A stretch of DNA of 64,000 bases, taken from Choanephora cucurbitarum (lineage: Eukaryota > Mucoromycota > Mucoromycetes > Mucorales > Choanephoraceae). The translations under genes were made by a program, and so were the position numbers. A model generated the notes under the pieces. It made no database searches and was not told where the DNA came from. It worked only from the letters and a program-made list of their open reading frames with translations. The number at the start of each line of letters is the position of its first letter. Positions within the stretch are counted from its first letter, which is position 1. Positions 61,898 to 64,000 of the stretch are shown here, piece by piece. The stretch covers positions 1-64,000 of the forward strand of contig JAIWNI010000029.1 in assembly GCA_025331435.1 (NCBI GenBank). The letters are read 5' to 3'.

Positions 61898-63747
61898 ATG
61901 GAGTCAACAGATCCTCTTGCTCATGAGAATGCACTGTTCATTAATTCTACAGTGAATTCTGTCTATGAGCTTATTACAGCTATTCCTGGCTCTCACCTAG
62001 CCATCTCATATATTAAAAATGCTTATCAAAACGATCCTTTCCGTATTGCTTTAGAATTGTTCCTTGTTTTCTTTGCTATTAAATACATGCTCTCCAAGAA
62101 ATACAAGCCAAATGACAACAATGTCGTATTGACTGATAAGGTAATTTATAGATATTTAGTATGTATGCCACCTAAGCATTTATGAACATATGTATCATTA
62201 GGAAGTTGATGACCTTGTTGAAGAATGGCAGCCTGAACCCTTAGCACCTAAGCTCTCTGCTTATGATCGTTTCAATCTTGAAAAAGTACCTACTATCGTG
62301 GGTCCTCAATCAGCCAAGGCCAAAGTGGCCGGTCATACCAAGCCCTTAATGAATTTAGCTACTTCCAACTACCTTAATTTGGTCGCATCGGACCAAATCC
62401 GTCAAAAGGCTGTCGAGACATTGAGAAACTATGGTGTTGGCTCTTGTGGTCCTCCAGGTTTTTATGGTACCATTGATGTTCATATGGATTTAGAACGTGA
62501 TATTGCTCGCTTCTTGGGTACAGACGATGCTATTATCTACGCTCAAGGTTTTTCTACTATTTCTTCTGTTATTCCTGCTTTCTCCAAACGTGGTGATTAT
62601 CTTGTTGTGTAGGTGTTCAAACATAGCAAAGAAAGAAATTAGGCTAATGGTTTAATTAGGGACGATGGTGTTTGTTTTGCTGTCCAAAAGGGTGTTCAAA
62701 TTTCTCGCTCTATTATTAGAACATTCAAGCATAATGATATGGAGGATTTGGAGCGTGTTTTGAAGGAAATCGATAGAGAACATACTGTGGTAAAGCAGAT
62801 TGAAGAGAATGATAGTGCTGATTTCTGACAATCTTCTTTAGCACAGAAAACGTTTAACTCGTCGCTTTATTGTTACTGAAGGTCTTTTTGCTAATTTTGG
62901 TGATATTGCTCCATTAGATAAATTGGTAAAAGGATGAAAAAAGGATCAAACTATTGCATGTTTATGATGACTGATATTTTGCATAAAAGGTTGAATTGAA
63001 AAAGAAGTTCAAATATCGTCTTATTCTGGATGAATCTCAGTCTATCGGTGTTCTTGGTCGTAAGGGTGCTGGTTTGACAGATTTGTACAACATTGATGTA
63101 AGTATAGCTAATAGGATTCTTACTCTGGTGGTTAATCATGTTGTCATTAGGCCAAAGAAGTTGATATGATTGTGGGTTCATTGGCTAATGCTCTTTGTGG
63201 TTCTGGTGGTTTTTGTGCAGGTAGCATTGAGGTCATTGATCATCAACGTCTTTCAGGTAGTGCGTATTGTTTCTCTGCTTCTATGCCTGCCATGCTTGCC
63301 GTTTCTGCTTCCGAAGCCTTCCGTATTATTGAACAACAACCCAACTTGTTAAAGGAATTGGCTGAGCGTATCTCTTCTTTCCGTCAAATCTTAGCTCATA
63401 AATCCCTAGATTCTTATATCACTTTAGATCCTCCTCATGACCAAAACCTTTCTCCCTTCTTCCACATCCGTATCAAAGAGAGCTATCTTCAAACACACAC
63501 TCAAGACAATGAAGATCAAGTGTCTCGTGAGGCCGAAGAGCGTTTATTACAAGAAGTTGTTGATGAATGTGCTTATCAAGGCGTCTTGATCACTCGAGCC
63601 AAATATGTTTACGAACAAGAATTGCATTGTCCTCGCCCTAGCATTAAGATCTCTGTGACAACTGGTCTTAGCAAGAAAGAAAATGATAAGGCCGCTAATG
63701 TTGTCAAGACAGCTATTGTCAAGATCTTTTCCAAGTGGAGAAAGTAA
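61898..63747 (+). CDS. LCB1: Serine palmitoyltransferase subunit 1
   Basis: Non-catalytic partner in the ER-membrane enzyme that condenses serine and palmitoyl-CoA, the first step of sphingolipid synthesis. Six exons (61898-62140, 62202-62608, 62660-62789, 62842-62925, 62990-63097, 63151-63747) give 522 aa. The N-terminal membrane segment is [17 protein letters not shown]. The aminotransferase class II core includes [48 protein letters not shown] and [19 protein letters not shown]. Where LCB2 carries the PLP lysine, the sequence is [17 protein letters not shown] without Lys, identifying it as LCB1. The ATG at 61898 was preferred to upstream 61817 because the latter falls in a hydrophobic, T-rich leader. 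It converges with the RanBP1-like gene. Confidence 0.95.
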
Positions 63748-63883
63748 CCACGCTCTTATTATCCCCCTCCCCGTTTATATTATTATTCTAATCTCAATAA
63801 ACCTCCTCAAAAAAGAACACTGTTTGATTATGTATGAAAGATAGACCTGTTCTTCTTCTGTTTGATTTATTAAGTGAATCAGT

Positions 63884-64000
63884 TTAAGCATCTTCCTTCT
63901 TTTCTTTCTCCTCGTCCTTCTTGGTCAAAGCTTGGTTAGCCTTTTGAACTTCCTCAAACTTTTCCTTGAAAATGTTGGCGTTTTCAGAGTTGGCGAAACG
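63884..64000 (-). CDS. RanBP1-like protein, 3' end only
   Basis: The last 38 codons of a minus-strand gene running off the right edge. It ends RFANSENANIFKEKFEEVQK followed by ANQALTKKDEEKEKKEDA and the stop at 63884-63886. The RFxNxExAxxFKxKFEE pattern is the C-terminal helix of a Ran-binding domain with the acidic/Lys tail of RanBP1/Yrb1, which helps GTP hydrolysis by Ran at the cytoplasmic face of the nuclear pore. Other RanBD proteins are possible with so little sequence. Confidence 0.7.
   Translation of the reverse strand, partial: RFANSENANIFKEKFEEVQKANQALTKKDEEKEKKEDA

Overview
The window comes from a filamentous fungus, most likely a member of Mucorales/Mucoromycotina. The DNA is AT-rich with many A and T homopolymers. 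Introns are short (about 45-80 bp, GTAAG...AG), and several exons are tiny (7, 18, 24, 30, 35 bp). The housekeeping proteins are fungal in type (MCM1/SRF MADS box, HOS4-type ankyrin protein, LCB1, EXO84, MCR1). The repeats include families I associate with Mucorales: a lineage-specific nuclease-like family, large transposase families, Helitrons and a Fanzor-like RuvC protein. No CRISPR array, rRNA or convincing tRNA was seen.

Layout. 1-29 kb is repeat-dominated and gene-poor. It opens with the 3' half of a transposase-like pseudogene whose last part, with 1.6 kb of downstream DNA, is mirrored in a long inverted repeat (about 2.66 kb arms, 424-3084 and 5259-7919, 2.17 kb spacer). A decayed LINE (7930-13639, with poly-A tail) abuts the outer edge of the right arm. 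Next come AT-rich filler, a broken unknown gene cut by a (CT)48 microsatellite (16.5-18.0 kb), a decayed Helitron Rep/helicase gene (18.98-22.11 kb), a multi-exon gene of a Mucorales-expanded nuclease-like family with a homopolymer frameshift (23.27-24.91 kb, minus), a fold-back hairpin, a tandem GC-richer 221 bp repeat, and a hAT transposase remnant ending near 29.0 kb.

29.3-36.6 kb is a compact gene block: eIF2B delta (minus), MRPL32 (plus), PRP38 (minus), eIF2B gamma (minus), then a TIS11-type tandem CCCH zinc-finger gene (plus). Two subunits of the same translation-initiation exchange factor sit within 5 kb. 37.6-40.2 kb is another transposase relic (minus). 40.9-41.6 kb is mitochondrial ribosomal protein uL6m. 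41.9-43.3 kb carries a decayed Fanzor (eukaryotic TnpB-like) gene.

45-64 kb is mostly single-copy genes: HOS4-like ankyrin protein (plus, with an apparent 1-nt frameshift in a T8 run), MCR1-type NADH-cytochrome b5 reductase (minus), an MCM1-type MADS factor (plus), an R3H-domain protein (minus), exocyst EXO84 (minus), a secreted proteinase K-like subtilase (minus), serine palmitoyltransferase subunit LCB1 (plus), and the 3' end of a RanBP1-like gene running off the right edge (minus). Neighbouring convergent genes are very close (16 bp between MRPL32 and PRP38; 38 bp between HOS4-like and MCR1).

Exon joins were made by eye from splice signals, reading-frame continuity and family similarity; none was verified by transcript data.
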